A stretch of DNA of 64,000 bases from an uncultured Corynebacterium sp. (GCF_946222985.1 NZ_CAMIFY010000004.1:25034-89033); one strand, 5' to 3'. Counted from the first letter of the stretch, positions 45,489 to 55,905 are shown. The notes: generated by a model not told the origin, from the letters alone. A program made the numbers and translations.

Positions 45489-46190
45489 TTGACCGTACTC
45501 ACCTTCGACGGCGCGGCCGTCGCGCCGCTGTGGTCGGATCTCGATCTCGAGGTCCGGACCGGCGAGTTTCTGGCGGTCCTCGGCCCCAACGGCGTCGGCA
45601 AATCGACGCTGATCGGCGCCGCGCTGGGCACCCGTCGCCTCACCGCCGGGAAGGTCGCGGCGACGTCGGCGATCGGGTACATCCCGCAGCAGCGCATGTT
45701 CGACCCGGAGTTGCCGATGCGCGTGCGTGACCTCGTCGGATTGTCCGCCGCCCATGGCGTGCGCCGGCGGCACGCTCCCCGGGAACGCATCGACGCCGCG
45801 TTGGCCGACGTCGGCGCGGAGGGCATCGCCGACCGGCGCGTCGGCACGCTCTCGGGAGGCCAGCAGCAGCTGGTGCGCCAGGCGCAGGCGATGGTCGGCG
45901 ACCCCGAACTGCTGCTTTGCGACGAGCCCCTGCTCAGCCTCGACCCCGCCGCCCAGCGCTCCGCCGTCGACCGCCTCGAGCGGCGCCGACGCGAGCACGG
46001 GACCGCGATCGTGTTCGTCACCCACGGGATCAACCCGATCCTCGACCACTGCGACCGCGTCCTGTACCTCACCCCGCACGGCCATCGCGTCGGGCCGGTC
46101 GACGAGATCATGACGTCGGAGGTCCTGTCCGACCTGTACCGCACCACGATCACCGTCACGACCATCGGCGGAAAAATGGTGATCGTGTGA
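45489..46190 (+). CDS. znuC: Zinc-type ABC transporter ATP-binding protein
   Basis: 233 residues: Walker A GPNGVGKST, signature TLSGGQQQLVRQA, Walker B LLLCDEPLLSLD and the switch His in FVTHGIN. It powers uptake with the neighbouring binding protein and permease. The start is TTG, directly after the upstream stop codon, with AGGAG overlapping that end. The Walker B Leu-Cys-Asp is encoded by CTT TGC GAC, creating a copy of the dispersed GCTTTGCGACG word (45914-45924). Confidence 0.92.
   Translation: MTVLTFDGAAVAPLWSDLDLEVRTGEFLAVLGPNGVGKSTLIGAALGTRRLTAGKVAATSAIGYIPQQRMFDPELPMRVRDLVGLSAAHGVRRRHAPRERIDAALADVGAEGIADRRVGTLSGGQQQLVRQAQAMVGDPELLLCDEPLLSLDPAAQRSAVDRLERRRREHGTAIVFVTHGINPILDHCDRVLYLTPHGHRVGPVDEIMTSEVLSDLYRTTITVTTIGGKMVIV
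45914..45924 (+). repeat. Dispersed word GCTTTGCGACG, copy 11
   Basis: Inside znuC, coding for Walker B Leu-Cys-Asp-Glu with CTT. Confidence 0.7.
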
Positions 46191-46269
46191 TGGGCGCCGT
46201 TGGCCGCGCGGGTGCCGGTGAAATCGTGCCAGTGTCCGTGCCCATGAAGATGGAGAGGAGGTGGAACCG

Positions 46270-47352
46270 ATGATGGATTCGTTGATGACCGCGATCGCGG
46301 ACACCGAGGCATTGCTCGACGTCGGGTTCGTGCAATCTGCCCTGATCGCCGCGGCGCTGCTGGGGCTGGTCTCCGGCGTGATCACCCCGTTGGTGGTGAT
46401 GCGGCGCATGAGCTTCACCGTGCACGGCACCGCCGAGTTGGCGCTGATGGGTGCGTCGGCGGCGTTGTTGGCCGGTTTCAGCGTCGGCGGCGGAGCGATC
46501 GTCGGTTCGGTGCTGGCCGCCGTGGTCCTGGCGTTGCTGGGCATGCGCGGCGCCCAGGACACGATCGTCGGCGTGGTGCTGAGTTTCGGCATGGGCCTGT
46601 CGGTGCTGTTCATCCACCTCTACCCCGGTCGCACGACGACCGCCTTTTCGCTGTTGACCGGCCAGATCGTCGGTTTGTCGAGCGCGTCGGTGTGGCTTCT
46701 CGGCATCGTCGCCGCGGTGGTCATCGCCGTGGTCGCGGTGTTCTGGCGGCCGTTGCTCTTCGCCTCCGCCGACCCCGTGTTGGCTGCCGCATCGGGCATC
46801 AACGTCCGGGCGATGTCGGTGCTGTTCGCCGTGTTGATCGGCCTGACCGCGGCCCAGGGCGTGCAGATCGTCGGTGCGTTGCTCATCATTTCGCTCGTGA
46901 TCACCCCGGGTGCCGCGGCGGCGTACATCACCGCGTCGCCGTTGAAGGCGGTGCTTCTGTCCGTCGTGTTCGCCGAGGTCGCGGCCGTCGGTGGCGTGCT
47001 GCTGTCGTTGGCGCCGGGCATGCCGGTGAGCGTGTTCGTCACGACGATCTCGTTCGCGATCTACCTCGTGTGCCGCTTCATCGGCTGGTTCCGCGGCCGC
47101 AACGCCTCCCGCGACGACGTCTCCGCCAGCCGCTGGGCGGTCCCCCGCGACGGCGCCCTGCCGGCGACGGCCCTGGCGGCTGGAGCAGGAGCCACGGGAG
47201 CTGCGGGCGCGGCCGGAACGACGGGTGCTGGCTCGGCAGGCGCAGCGGGCGTGGACGGATCTCCGCACGGCACGGCGCCCGCTCACCCCATCGCCACCGG
47301 GCTCCCCCACGACGACGGCGACGACTGCGCGGGACGCCACCCCGCCCCCTGA
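46270..47352 (+). CDS. znuB: Zinc-type ABC transporter permease
   Basis: 360 residues of the ZnuB/TroC family with about eight transmembrane helices (FVQSALIAAALLGLVSGVI through SVFVTTISFAIYLVCRF). It contains the conserved VMRRMSFTVHGTAELALMG and GALLIISLVITPGAAA blocks. The C-terminal ~85 residues are Gly/Ala-rich and His-ended (HGTAPAHPIATGLPHDDGDD), perhaps a metal-holding tail. ATG 46270 is chosen because AGGAGG at 46257-46262 lies seven bases upstream. It is the third gene of the importer operon. Confidence 0.9.
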   Translation: MMDSLMTAIADTEALLDVGFVQSALIAAALLGLVSGVITPLVVMRRMSFTVHGTAELALMGASAALLAGFSVGGGAIVGSVLAAVVLALLGMRGAQDTIVGVVLSFGMGLSVLFIHLYPGRTTTAFSLLTGQIVGLSSASVWLLGIVAAVVIAVVAVFWRPLLFASADPVLAAASGINVRAMSVLFAVLIGLTAAQGVQIVGALLIISLVITPGAAAAYITASPLKAVLLSVVFAEVAAVGGVLLSLAPGMPVSVFVTTISFAIYLVCRFIGWFRGRNASRDDVSASRWAVPRDGALPATALAAGAGATGAAGAAGTTGAGSAGAAGVDGSPHGTAPAHPIATGLPHDDGDDCAGRHPAP

Positions 47353-47466
47353 CGCCACGCGTGCGCCGCGGACGTACGGTGCCGGGTGCGCGGTGCCGGG
47401 TGGGCGCGCTTCCGCGGCCGCCGACGGTAACCCGCCGGCTCCTCTCCCCCTTCCCCCGGGTTCCGG

Positions 47467-48414
47467 CTACTCGGCCGACATGGCCCGTCGCTGCCGGGCG
47501 AACTCGCTCAGCGTGACGCCGGCTGCGACGGAGGCGTTGAGCGATTCCACCCATCCGGCCATTGGAATCGACATGATCGAGTCGCAGGTCTCCCGCACCA
47601 GTCGGGACAGTCCCTTGCCCTCGGACCCGACGACCACCACGGTCGGCGTCGTGCCGTCGTAGGTGTCCAGGGTGTGCTCGCCGCCGGCGTCCAGGCCGAC
47701 GACCTGGTACCCCGCCTTCTGGAACTGCTTGAGCGACCGCACCATGTTCGTCGCCCGCGCCACCGGCAGACGCGCGGCGGTGCCCGCCGAGGTCCGCCAG
47801 GTCACGCCGGTGACCGCCGCCGAACGACGCTCCGGGATGACGACGCCGTGCCCGCCGAACGCGGCCGTCGAACGGATGACGGCGCCGAGGTTGCGCGGGT
47901 CGGTGATGTTGTCGAGACAGACGATCAAACCGGGCTCACCGGAGTCGACGACCTTCTCCAGCAAATCCTCGACCTGCAGGTACTTGTAGGGCGGGATCTG
48001 CAGGCCGATTCCCTGGTGCATCGAGTTGCCGGTCATCTGGTCGAGCTCGTGACGCGCGACCTCGCGAATCGGGATGCCGCGATCGTTGGAAACGCGCACG
48101 GCCTCCTGGAGACGATCGTCGTTGTCGGTGCCCAGCGCCACGAACAGCGTGCTGCCCGGGACCTTGGCGTGCAGGCACTCGACGACCGGGTTACGGCCGA
48201 CGACGAGCTCGGTGCCGTCGGTGACCTTCTCGTGTCGGCCCTGATCGCGACGACGTCGCTGCTGCGCCTGCTTGTGCGCCTTGTGATAAACGCGGTCCTC
48301 GGCCTTCGGCGTCGGCCCCTTGCCCCGCAGTCCGCGCTTGTGGCCGCCGGAGGCCGCCTGTTCCTTCTTGTTGCTCTTTCGCACCGCTCCGCGGCGCTGG
48401 GAATTACCCGCCAT
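47467..48414 (-). CDS. rlmB: 23S rRNA 2'-O-methyltransferase, SpoU/TrmH family
   Basis: 315 residues. A basic N-terminal ~65 residues ([32 protein letters not shown]) precede the substrate-binding domain starting [13 protein letters not shown]. The SPOUT knot shows [35 protein letters not shown] and [18 protein letters not shown]. It would methylate a ribose in 23S rRNA using SAM. It lies downstream of cysS on the same strand, the same pairing as M. tuberculosis Rv3579c-Rv3580c as I recall. Confidence 0.92.
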   Translation of the reverse strand: MAGNSQRRGAVRKSNKKEQAASGGHKRGLRGKGPTPKAEDRVYHKAHKQAQQRRRRDQGRHEKVTDGTELVVGRNPVVECLHAKVPGSTLFVALGTDNDDRLQEAVRVSNDRGIPIREVARHELDQMTGNSMHQGIGLQIPPYKYLQVEDLLEKVVDSGEPGLIVCLDNITDPRNLGAVIRSTAAFGGHGVVIPERRSAAVTGVTWRTSAGTAARLPVARATNMVRSLKQFQKAGYQVVGLDAGGEHTLDTYDGTTPTVVVVGSEGKGLSRLVRETCDSIMSIPMAGWVESLNASVAAGVTLSEFARQRRAMSAE

Positions 48415-48509
48415 CGTTTCGCCTTTCGCCTCCGTACCCCTCTTTTTCGGGGTACTCGTTGTCGTTCATGTCGCCCACCGTTCGTGCACCGCGGTCTCCG
48501 CGGTTCCCG

Positions 48510-49913
48510 TCAGTCGGCCAACGACCACTTCGGGCCATCCGCGGTGTCGGTCACCGTAACCCCCGCCTCGGTCAGGCGATCGCGCACACCGTCGGCGGTG
48601 TCCCAATCCTTCTCCTCGCGCGCGGTCTTCCGCGTATCCAGCTCATGCCCGATGAGAACTCCCAGCGCGTGCATCGCCCGGTCGTCGCCGCCACCGGACG
48701 CGGCCCACTTGTCGGACAGCGGATCGAAACCGAGCACCGACGCCATCGCCCGGACGGACGCGGCGGTCGCGGCGGCTTCGCGGTCCGCACCGTCGGCAAG
48801 CTGCTGGTTTCCGGACCGCACCGCGTTGTGCAGCTCGGCGAGCGCGCGGGGAACGGCGAGGTCCTCGTTCATCGCGGCGTCGAAGGCCTCCGGTCGCGCC
48901 CCGATCTCGACGTCACCGAACTTGTCCGCGGCACGCCGCAGGAACGCCTCGATGCGCCGGTAGCCGGCGGCGGCCTCCTGCAGCGCCTCCTCCGAGTACT
49001 CCAGGACGGACCGGTAGTGCGCGCTGCCGAGGTAGTACCGCAGTTCCACCGGGCGGACGTGCTCGAGGATGTGAGGCACGGACAACACGTTGCCCAGCGA
49101 CTTCGACATCTTCTCGCCCGACATCGTCACCCAGTGGTTGTGCATCCAGTAGCGGGCGAATCCGTCGCCGGCGGCGTGCGACTGGGCGATCTCGTTCTCG
49201 TGGTGCGGGAACTGCAGATCGAGGCCGCCGCAGTGGATGTCGAACTCGCCGCCCAGGTAATACGTCGCCATCGCCGAGCACTCCAGGTGCCAGCCGGGGC
49301 GCCCGTCGCCCCACGGCGTGGGCCACGACGGCTCCCCCGGCTTGGCGGACTTCCACAGCGCGAAATCGTTGGGCCCGCGCTTGCCGGGCGAATCGGGCTC
49401 GCCCTGCTCCATTTCGTCGACGCGATTGCCGGACAGCGATCCGTAGTCGCCGCCTTCCGACGACGCCCACGCCTGGACGTCGAAGTACACGTTGCCGTCG
49501 ACGTCGTAGGCGAAGCCGCGCTCCATCAAACGACGCATGTACTCGACCATCTGAGTCACGTGGCCCGTGGCCCGCGGCTCGACGCTCGGCGGCAGCACCC
49601 CCAACTGGTCGTACGCCCACGTGAACTCGCGCTCGTAGGTCGACACCCATTCCCACCAGGGACGACCGTGCTCGGCCGCCTTGGTGAGGATCTTGTCGTC
49701 GATGTCCGTCACGTTGCGGACGAACGCGACGTCCAGCCCCTGCGCGATCAGCCAGCGACGGAGAATGTCGAACGCGACTCCCGACCGGACGTGACCGATG
49801 TGCGGCATCGCCTGCGGGGTGGCCCCACACAGGTAGACGGACGCGTGCCCTTCACGCAGAGGCACGAAATCACGCAGCTCACGGGTGGCGGTGTCGAAGA
49901 TTCGGAAGTTCAC
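48510..49913 (-). CDS. cysS: Cysteinyl-tRNA synthetase
   Basis: 467 residues of a class I synthetase: Zn ligand Cys29 in [12 protein letters not shown] variant PHIGH (37-41), GWHLECSAM and [16 protein letters not shown] for Zn and Cys recognition, and [11 protein letters not shown]. It charges tRNA-Cys. The start is GTG at 49913; TACACT on the minus strand (49926-49921) ends 7 nt before it, marking a leaderless transcript. A longer frame to 49952 is not needed. Confidence 0.95.
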   Translation of the reverse strand: MNFRIFDTATRELRDFVPLREGHASVYLCGATPQAMPHIGHVRSGVAFDILRRWLIAQGLDVAFVRNVTDIDDKILTKAAEHGRPWWEWVSTYEREFTWAYDQLGVLPPSVEPRATGHVTQMVEYMRRLMERGFAYDVDGNVYFDVQAWASSEGGDYGSLSGNRVDEMEQGEPDSPGKRGPNDFALWKSAKPGEPSWPTPWGDGRPGWHLECSAMATYYLGGEFDIHCGGLDLQFPHHENEIAQSHAAGDGFARYWMHNHWVTMSGEKMSKSLGNVLSVPHILEHVRPVELRYYLGSAHYRSVLEYSEEALQEAAAGYRRIEAFLRRAADKFGDVEIGARPEAFDAAMNEDLAVPRALAELHNAVRSGNQQLADGADREAAATAASVRAMASVLGFDPLSDKWAASGGGDDRAMHALGVLIGHELDTRKTAREEKDWDTADGVRDRLTEAGVTVTDTADGPKWSLAD

Positions 49914-50246
49914 GCCCCCGAGTGTAGCGGTCACCCCGGGCCGACCGAACACGTGCGCCGCGCGTGACCAGCGAGGTCGCGGGGTTTTCGCCGAGTTGGT
50001 TCATGCGTCGTTCACCGGGCGTTCGATGAGCGATGTTCATCCCTCGACTTCGGGCTATCAGTGGCCATGAACCGATCTGCTTTACGACGTTTTCGCCGCC
50101 ACACGAGCCCCGAACACCCCAGTTTCCCCAAGCCCTGAACTTCGCATGAACGTTCGATTAACGTTCAATTCGCACACTTGTGCACCTCCCGTTAGTCAGT
50201 AGGATATGGAACGAAGGCAGGCCACGGAATGCTCGACGGGGGAACG
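49914..50246. other. Gap upstream of the HNH gene, with a dyad and promoter
   Basis: No gene seen. The second half is notably AT-rich for this chromosome. TGAACGTT (50147-50154) and AACGTTCA (50160-50167) form a perfect dyad, followed by TTGTGC (50178-50183) and TAGGAT (50200-50205) as a likely -35/-10 pair with 16-bp spacing for the HNH gene. A GCTTTACGACG copy lies at 50079-50089. Confidence 0.5.
50079..50089 (+). repeat. Dispersed word GCTTTACGACG, copy 12
   Basis: Intergenic, between cysS and the HNH gene. Confidence 0.75.
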
Positions 50247-51653
50247 ATGAATCAAGGCAACGATACTCTTGACAGGTCTTTTGATGATGAACGGCCAGCC
50301 GGGGCGGGAAACGGCGTCGCGGCCGACGATCTCCGCACGCTGATCGTCGTCGCCTCGAATGCGCTGACCCAACTGGCAACTGCATTCGAATCAACCGATC
50401 TTCGGCCAACGACGCTGATCCAACTGATGCCGGAGTTGAAGAAACTGGAAGCGGCCCGCCGGGGCCTGTCCATCCTCGACCTTCGGATAGCCGGGGCCGT
50501 GATCGACGGTGAGCTGTCGCGCACGCTCGGCACCACTCGCCCCGACGACCACCTGGTGGATGAATTCCGCCTGACCAGGAAAGAAGCGAAGACACGAGTC
50601 GGTGTCGCCACGTTCCTCGCATCGATGCCCGAAGTCGCCGGGCAAGCGAAGTCCGCCTTGCGGTCGGGTGACGTGACGTTGCCGGGTCTCACGGAGATGA
50701 AGAAGGAGTTGGAGAACCTCGATGATCGGGCGGTTCGTTCACCGGCCGAGATCATGGGCGAAGTACTGGAACGGGCCCCCGCACACGGCCCGCACGGGGC
50801 CGGCTCATTGACCCGGTCTCTGGTGCGGAAGGAGAACGAGCCCTTCCCCCGAGATCCGACCAAGGCGCATCGGGAACGTCGACTCAGCGTCGGCAAGCAA
50901 GACGAAGATGGCGGTGCGAAGGTCCACGGCTATCTCGATGCCGCGACCGTGGCGCTGTTGGAGGCCTGGTTGCTGGCCCACGGGTTCAAGAAGGGGTCGC
51001 ACGACGATGGCCGGACGCCGGTGCAGCGAAATGCCGATGCGCTCGAGACGGCATTGCGCCTCGCCCACGAAAACCATCCGCGAGTGCCGGACAAACCCAT
51101 GTGCACGGTCGTCGCGGCGCTGACCGGGGACGATCTGCGTGCGGCGACCGGCACCGGAGACGGTTCGCTGCATCCGACGAGGGTGACCGCCCGCACCGGG
51201 GCCGGAGTCGAGGTCGGCCTGATGGATCTGCTGCGTTTGGGGATGTCCGAGGACTTGTACGCGGCGGTGTTCGACCCGTCGGCTCCGATGACCGAGTCGA
51301 AGCTGCAGATGGGCCGGACGAAGCGCGTCGCCACTTTCGATCAGCGCATCGCGCTTCAGCTCCTCGACGGCACGTGCAGCCATCCCGGTTGCACCCGCGC
51401 CCCCGACGCCTGCGACGTGCACCATTTGGTCGCGTGGCTTCTCGACGGAGGCACCGACATCGGCAACCTCACCTTGCTGTGCCGGCGCCACCATTCCGAC
51501 AACGACGACACTCGCGCCGATCCGCGTCGGGGTCACATGACGTTGCGCACCGACGACGAGCGCGGGCGCACGGGATGGGCGTACCCGGCCGGCGCCGACG
51601 GCACGCGCACCGTGGCCTTCAACGACGAGGCGGGCCGGCCATGGGCGGCATGA
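50247..51653 (+). CDS. DUF222-HNH endonuclease domain protein
   Basis: 468 residues. The N-terminal ~300 match DUF222 (TLIQLMPELKKLEAARRGLSILDLR, LTRKEAKTRV, GYLDAATVALLEAWL). The C-terminal HNH nuclease reads CSHPGCTRAPDACDVHHLVAW ... NLTLLCRRHHSDND with Cys pairs and His-His. This family is present in many copies in actinobacteria and is often lineage-specific or mobile; its role is unknown. ATG 50247 follows GGGGGAAC; ATG 50229 upstream is an alternative. It interrupts the otherwise conserved cysS-ispF neighbourhood. Confidence 0.85.
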   Translation: MNQGNDTLDRSFDDERPAGAGNGVAADDLRTLIVVASNALTQLATAFESTDLRPTTLIQLMPELKKLEAARRGLSILDLRIAGAVIDGELSRTLGTTRPDDHLVDEFRLTRKEAKTRVGVATFLASMPEVAGQAKSALRSGDVTLPGLTEMKKELENLDDRAVRSPAEIMGEVLERAPAHGPHGAGSLTRSLVRKENEPFPRDPTKAHRERRLSVGKQDEDGGAKVHGYLDAATVALLEAWLLAHGFKKGSHDDGRTPVQRNADALETALRLAHENHPRVPDKPMCTVVAALTGDDLRAATGTGDGSLHPTRVTARTGAGVEVGLMDLLRLGMSEDLYAAVFDPSAPMTESKLQMGRTKRVATFDQRIALQLLDGTCSHPGCTRAPDACDVHHLVAWLLDGGTDIGNLTLLCRRHHSDNDDTRADPRRGHMTLRTDDERGRTGWAYPAGADGTRTVAFNDEAGRPWAA

Positions 51654-51715
51654 CGACCTGCGGCGACGCGTCCATGGGGCTTCCGCGATTCGAACGATGC
51701 CCTGCCGTTTCGCGG

Positions 51716-52258
51716 TCAGGCGCCGTCGGGCTTCTTCCAGACGACCGCGGTGCCGACCGCCGCGACGCCTTCGCCGCGACCGGTGAACCCCATGTGGTCG
51801 GTGGTGGTGGCGGAGACGCTGACGGGGGCGCCGATGTGAGCGGACAGCACCCGTTCGGCCTCCTGCCGGCGCGGCCCCATCTTCGGTCGGTTGCCGATCA
51901 TCTGGGCAGCGGCGTTGCCAATGACGAAACCGTTGTCCTCGAGCAGCTGACGGCATTCCTTGAGCAACCGCTCACCCGAGACGTCGTCGTACTCCGGGCG
52001 TCCGACGCCGACAAAACTGCCGAGGTCGCCCAAACCCGACGCGGAAAGCAGGGCGTCGACGATGACGTGGGCGACGACGTCTCCGTCGGAATGCCCCTCG
52101 CAGCCGTCGACGTCCTCGAAAAGGAGCCCGGCCATCCAGCACGGCTTGCCCTCTTGAACCTGGTGGGCGTCGGTGGCGATGCCCACGCGCGGGATGATGG
52201 CGGGAACTGCGGCGGACGGGTCGGCGGCGTTCATCTCGCTCCTGTTGTCACTCGTCAT
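51716..52258 (-). CDS. ispF: 2-C-methyl-D-erythritol 2,4-cyclodiphosphate synthase
   Basis: 180 residues. Metal ligands Asp30 and His32 (GIATDAHQV) and His64 ([16 protein letters not shown]) are in place, with [18 protein letters not shown] and the C-terminal [14 protein letters not shown] typical of IspF. It closes CDP-ME 2-phosphate to the cyclodiphosphate in the non-mevalonate pathway. The N-terminal ~22 residues are an extension compared with E. coli. The ATG is one base past the ispD stop, so the two consecutive pathway genes are coupled. Confidence 0.95.
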   Translation of the reverse strand: MTSDNRSEMNAADPSAAVPAIIPRVGIATDAHQVQEGKPCWMAGLLFEDVDGCEGHSDGDVVAHVIVDALLSASGLGDLGSFVGVGRPEYDDVSGERLLKECRQLLEDNGFVIGNAAAQMIGNRPKMGPRRQEAERVLSAHIGAPVSVSATTTDHMGFTGRGEGVAAVGTAVVWKKPDGA

Positions 52259-52259
52259 G

Positions 52260-52994
52260 TCACTCTCCGGAGATTTCGAACTCGGTGGACTCCGCCTCTT
52301 CGGCGATCTGAGTGGCCAGTGCCAAGTCCAGGGGGGTGGTGACCTTGAAGGCCATGGGATCGCCCTGCACGACGTGGACGGGCTCGCCGAGCCTCTCGAC
52401 GAGGGACGCGTCGTCGGTGGCGTGGGCGGCGTCCTCCGGGGAACGCCCGAAGTGCTCCTCGTACGCCCGGCGCAGCAGCGGCAGGCGAAAACCCTGCGGC
52501 GTCTGGACGGCGCGCAATCCGGAACGATCGGGCGTCCCCGTCACGAGATCGCCGTCGACCGCCTTGATGGTGTCGGCGACCGGCACGACGGGAATGACCG
52601 CGTCGGAGCCGGCGGAGACGGACCGCACGACGCGGGCGATCATGCCCGGAGGCGTCAGCGCGCGGGCGGCGTCATGGACGAGCACGATTCCGTCGTCGGG
52701 CATGCGGCGCATGCCCTCCCACACGGAATCGATGCGTTCGCCGCCGCCGGGGATGAACTCGACGTCGGACCGGATGCGACCGGCTTCCCGGGCGCGGCGG
52801 AAAAGCTCGCGCGCGTACTCGAGCATGTCGGCGGAGACGATGACGGCGATGTCGTCGACGGCCTCCGACCGCTCGATCGCGGCGACGGACCGTTCGACGA
52901 GGGAGCGTCCGCGCAATTGCACGTACGCCTTGGGGATGGGTTCGCCGAGCCGCGTTCCGCGACCGGCGGCCGCGACGAGCGCGGTGACCCGCAT
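52260..52994 (-). CDS. ispD: 2-C-methyl-D-erythritol 4-phosphate cytidylyltransferase
   Basis: 244 residues of the nucleotidyltransferase fold: [22 protein letters not shown] at the N-terminus, [36 protein letters not shown] and [12 protein letters not shown]. It makes CDP-methylerythritol from CTP. It starts four bases after the carD stop and is followed by ispF with one base between, so carD-ispD-ispF form one transcript. Confidence 0.95.
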   Translation of the reverse strand: MRVTALVAAAGRGTRLGEPIPKAYVQLRGRSLVERSVAAIERSEAVDDIAVIVSADMLEYARELFRRAREAGRIRSDVEFIPGGGERIDSVWEGMRRMPDDGIVLVHDAARALTPPGMIARVVRSVSAGSDAVIPVVPVADTIKAVDGDLVTGTPDRSGLRAVQTPQGFRLPLLRRAYEEHFGRSPEDAAHATDDASLVERLGEPVHVVQGDPMAFKVTTPLDLALATQIAEEAESTEFEISGE

Positions 52995-52998
52995 GTCG

Positions 52999-53580
52999 CT
53001 AGTCCTCGGCGTCGAGGTCGACGGCGTCCGAATCCTCCTCGACGGCCTTGGGCTCCGCGGAGTTGGCGGCCTCGTCCGCGAGCGCCTGGTGGCGCTCGAT
53101 GGTGGCCTCGATGCGGGAAAAGATCTCGTCGGTCTTCTCGTCGTCGACGCCCTCGGCCAGCGACAGCTCGCCGACGAGGACCTGGCGGGCCTTGCTCAGC
53201 ATGCGCTTCTCGCCGGCGGACAGGCCGCGGTCCTGGTCACGGCGCCACAAGTCGCGGACGACCTCGGCGACCTTGTTGATGTCGCCCGAGCCGAGGCGCT
53301 CCTGGTTGGCCTTGTAGCGGCGGGACCAGTTGCCGGCCTCCTCCACGTCGGTTTCGCGGAGAACGGAGAAGACCTTGCGCAGGCCTTCTTCGCCGACGAC
53401 GTCGCGCACGCCCACCAGCTCAGCGTTCTTGGCGGGAACCTGAATGTTCAGGTCGCTCTGCAAAATTTGGAGGACCAGATACTGAACGGTCTCGCCGCTC
53501 AGTTCGCGTTCGATGATCTCTTCGATCTTCGCGGCCCCGTGGTGCGGGTAGACGACGGTGTCGCCGACGCTGAATTCCAT
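52999..53580 (-). CDS. carD: CarD-family RNA polymerase-binding regulator
   Basis: 193 residues. The N-terminal Tudor-like RNA-polymerase interaction domain ([20 protein letters not shown]) is followed by a helical DNA-binding domain with Trp85 in [19 protein letters not shown], the residue that wedges into the promoter bubble in M. tuberculosis CarD. It stabilises open complexes, notably at rRNA promoters. The C-terminal ~30 residues are an acidic extension. On the minus strand TAGGGT (53617-53612) is a good -10, and GAAAGGGG is the ribosome site. Confidence 0.95.
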   Translation of the reverse strand: MEFSVGDTVVYPHHGAAKIEEIIERELSGETVQYLVLQILQSDLNIQVPAKNAELVGVRDVVGEEGLRKVFSVLRETDVEEAGNWSRRYKANQERLGSGDINKVAEVVRDLWRRDQDRGLSAGEKRMLSKARQVLVGELSLAEGVDDEKTDEIFSRIEATIERHQALADEAANSAEPKAVEEDSDAVDLDAED

Positions 53581-53611
53581 GTGGTGTGCACGCCCCTTTC
53601 AACGGCCCTCC

Positions 53612-53617
53612 ACCCTA
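53612..53617 (-). promoter_or_regulatory. Probable -10 of carD
   Basis: TAGGGT read on the minus strand, within GATAGGGTGG, lies 31 bases before the carD ATG, leaving a short leader that contains a GAAAGGGG ribosome binding site. Unlike many genes here, carD therefore has a normal leader. Confidence 0.5.
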
Positions 53618-53735
53618 TCATGACCCCCCTGCCAGTTACCGCTAGTATGAGAACAGCCTTTGAGGACACTAAGGTGGGTTCTCAACAGCAGATCCCTTTC
53701 CTCAATTCGCCCTAGATCATGGAGGACGCGAACTC

Positions 53736-54491
53736 ATGACCCTCAAGTCGGTTGTCCGCCGCGGTGCGCTCGCCACCGTCGCCACCGCTTCCGCCGTCGC
53801 GCTCGTCGCGTGCAGCGCCGGCCAGGTTTCCCAGACCGCCAACCAGGTCGCGGCCGTCGACGGCGCGCAGAACGAGATGCTGTCCTCCCCGGAGGGCATC
53901 GCCCTGCGCGACGTGCACATCGTCGTCGACCCCGACGGCGGCCAGGCGGCGCTGAAGTTCAACGCGATCAACCAGGAGCGTTCGCTCGATTCCGAGTACA
54001 CGCTGACCTCCGTCGACGTCGAAGGCGTCGGCCCGGTCGACCTGAGCCCGGTCACCTCCACCGAGAGCCACGAGCGCGCCGCCGAAGGCGAGCTCGAGAT
54101 CCCGCGCGAGTGCCAGATCGTCGCCGACTACGCCGGTGCGATCGAGGACTACTCCGAGAACGCCGCGGACAACCCGAGCTGCATCACCTACGTCACCACG
54201 TCGCTGGATTCGTCGACGCTGGTCGGCCAGAACTCCTCGGCCATCGGCGAGAACCGCAACGTCACCTTCGTCTTCGACGGCCCCGAGGGCACCGAGGAGA
54301 TCGAGATGTTCGTGACCATCTCCTCCTACATCACCGAGGCCGGCGAGGTCGACCGCGGCGACGACGGATTGGTCGAGGGCGCCGAGCCCCGCCAGGCCTC
54401 CGACGCCGACGACGACGCCACCGGCGAGGGCGCGAACTCGACCACCACCCCCGCGGCCGAGCAGCAAGTCGGCCAGATCAACCAGCAGTAG
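53736..54491 (+). CDS. lpqE: Lipoprotein, LpqE-like
   Basis: 251 residues with a signal peptide and lipobox ALVACSAG (Cys26). The mature part is a copper-chaperone/LpqE-like beta domain (IALRDVHIVVDPDGGQAALKFNAINQE) with a Cys pair (RECQIVADY, NPSCITYV), then an acidic Thr/Ala-rich tail. Its place between divergent carD and radA matches lpqE (Rv3584) of M. tuberculosis as I recall. Its function is unsettled; a link to envelope copper or stress has been suggested for relatives. It ends seven bases before radA. Confidence 0.8.
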   Translation: MTLKSVVRRGALATVATASAVALVACSAGQVSQTANQVAAVDGAQNEMLSSPEGIALRDVHIVVDPDGGQAALKFNAINQERSLDSEYTLTSVDVEGVGPVDLSPVTSTESHERAAEGELEIPRECQIVADYAGAIEDYSENAADNPSCITYVTTSLDSSTLVGQNSSAIGENRNVTFVFDGPEGTEEIEMFVTISSYITEAGEVDRGDDGLVEGAEPRQASDADDDATGEGANSTTTPAAEQQVGQINQQ

Positions 54492-54498
54492 GGGTTCC

Positions 54499-55875
54499 AT
54501 GGCGAAGGGGCCGTCCTACCGGTGTTCCGCGTGCGGTTGGCGGACGTCGAAGTGGGTGGGACAGTGCCCTTCGTGCAAGGAATGGGGATCTTTGACCGAG
54601 ACCGTGGAGACGGTCGGACGGAAACGTTCGGCCGGCTCCGCGGTCTCGTCCGCGTCCGGGCTGCCCGCGGTCGCCGCGAAGCCGATCACGGGCATCGACC
54701 CGGGCCTGGCGAAGGCCGCGCCGACGGGCATCGGCGAATTGGACCGCGTTCTCGGCCGAGGCGTCGTGCCGGGGTCGGTGGTGCTGCTGGCCGGTGAGCC
54801 GGGCGTGGGCAAATCGACGCTTCTGCTGGAGGTCGCCTACCGCTGCGCGTCGAGTGACCTCGGCCCCGCGCTCTACGTCACGGGCGAAGAGTCCGTCGGG
54901 CAGGTGCGGCTGAGGGCCGAACGAACCGGCGCGCTTCACGACGACCTGTACCTGGCCGCCGAATCCGACGTCGGCGAAGTCATCGAGCAGGCGCTGGCCG
55001 TGCAGCCGGGGCTGCTGGTGGTCGATTCGGTGCAGACGATGCAGGCCTCGGGCGTCGACGGCACCCGCGGCGGCGTCGCGCAGGCACGCGCGGTCACGGC
55101 CGCGCTGACGTCCCTGGCGAAGGAGTCGGGCATCGCGATTCTGTTGGTCGGCCACGTCACGAAGGACGGCACCGTCGCGGGCCCGCGGACGATGGAGCAC
55201 CTCGTCGACGTCGTGCTGAACTTCGAGGGCGACAAGCATTCGGGGCTGCGCTTCCTGCGCGGCCTGAAGAACCGTTTCGGCGCCACCGACGAGGTCGGCT
55301 GCTTCGAGCAGACCGCCGACGGCATCCGGGAGGTCGAGGACCCCTCGGGGCTGTTCCTCCATCACCGCTCCCCCGCCCCCGGCACCGCGGTGACGGTGGC
55401 GATGGAGGGCCGCCGGCCGCTGCTGGCCGAGGTCCAGGGCCTCGTCGTCGACGAGGACGCGAAGAGCGCCCGGCGCAACGTCTCGGGCCTCGATCAACGT
55501 CGGGTACCGATGGTGGCCGCGATCGTCGCAACGCACGGGGGCCTGAAACTGCTGGCCAACCGGGAGATCTACGTGGCCACCGTCGGCGGGATGTCGCTGC
55601 AGGAACCCGCCGCGGATCTGGCCGTCGCCGTGGCCCTGGCGTCGGCGATGAAGCAGCGGACGGTGCGGGAGAACCTGATCGTCATCGGCGAGCTCGGTCT
55701 GGCCGGCGAGGTCCGGCGGGTGCCCGACATGGGCCGGCGGCTGAAGGAGGCCGCGCGCATGGGGTTCTCGCGGGCGGTCGTCCCGCGCGAGACGGAGACC
55801 CCCGCCGACGCCGGCGGGCTGAAGCTGGTCCGGGTCGACACCGTCGCCGAGGCCATCTCCGCGGCCCTGGACTGA
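54499..55875 (+). CDS. radA: DNA repair protein RadA
   Basis: 458 residues. The N-terminal four-Cys zinc finger (Cys9, Cys12, Cys23, Cys26) is followed by a RecA-like ATPase with Walker A GEPGVGKST (99-107) and the RadA-specific KNRFG in LKNRFGATDEVGCFE. A Lon-like C-terminal domain ends in ADLAVAVALASAMKQR ... GELGLAGEVRRV. It promotes branch migration in recombination. It is seven bases after lpqE and precedes disA, whose product RadA is known to regulate in other bacteria. Confidence 0.96.
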   Translation: MAKGPSYRCSACGWRTSKWVGQCPSCKEWGSLTETVETVGRKRSAGSAVSSASGLPAVAAKPITGIDPGLAKAAPTGIGELDRVLGRGVVPGSVVLLAGEPGVGKSTLLLEVAYRCASSDLGPALYVTGEESVGQVRLRAERTGALHDDLYLAAESDVGEVIEQALAVQPGLLVVDSVQTMQASGVDGTRGGVAQARAVTAALTSLAKESGIAILLVGHVTKDGTVAGPRTMEHLVDVVLNFEGDKHSGLRFLRGLKNRFGATDEVGCFEQTADGIREVEDPSGLFLHHRSPAPGTAVTVAMEGRRPLLAEVQGLVVDEDAKSARRNVSGLDQRRVPMVAAIVATHGGLKLLANREIYVATVGGMSLQEPAADLAVAVALASAMKQRTVRENLIVIGELGLAGEVRRVPDMGRRLKEAARMGFSRAVVPRETETPADAGGLKLVRVDTVAEAISAALD

Positions 55876-55905
55876 CGCCGCGCGGGCCCACGGTAGGGTT
55901 GACGG

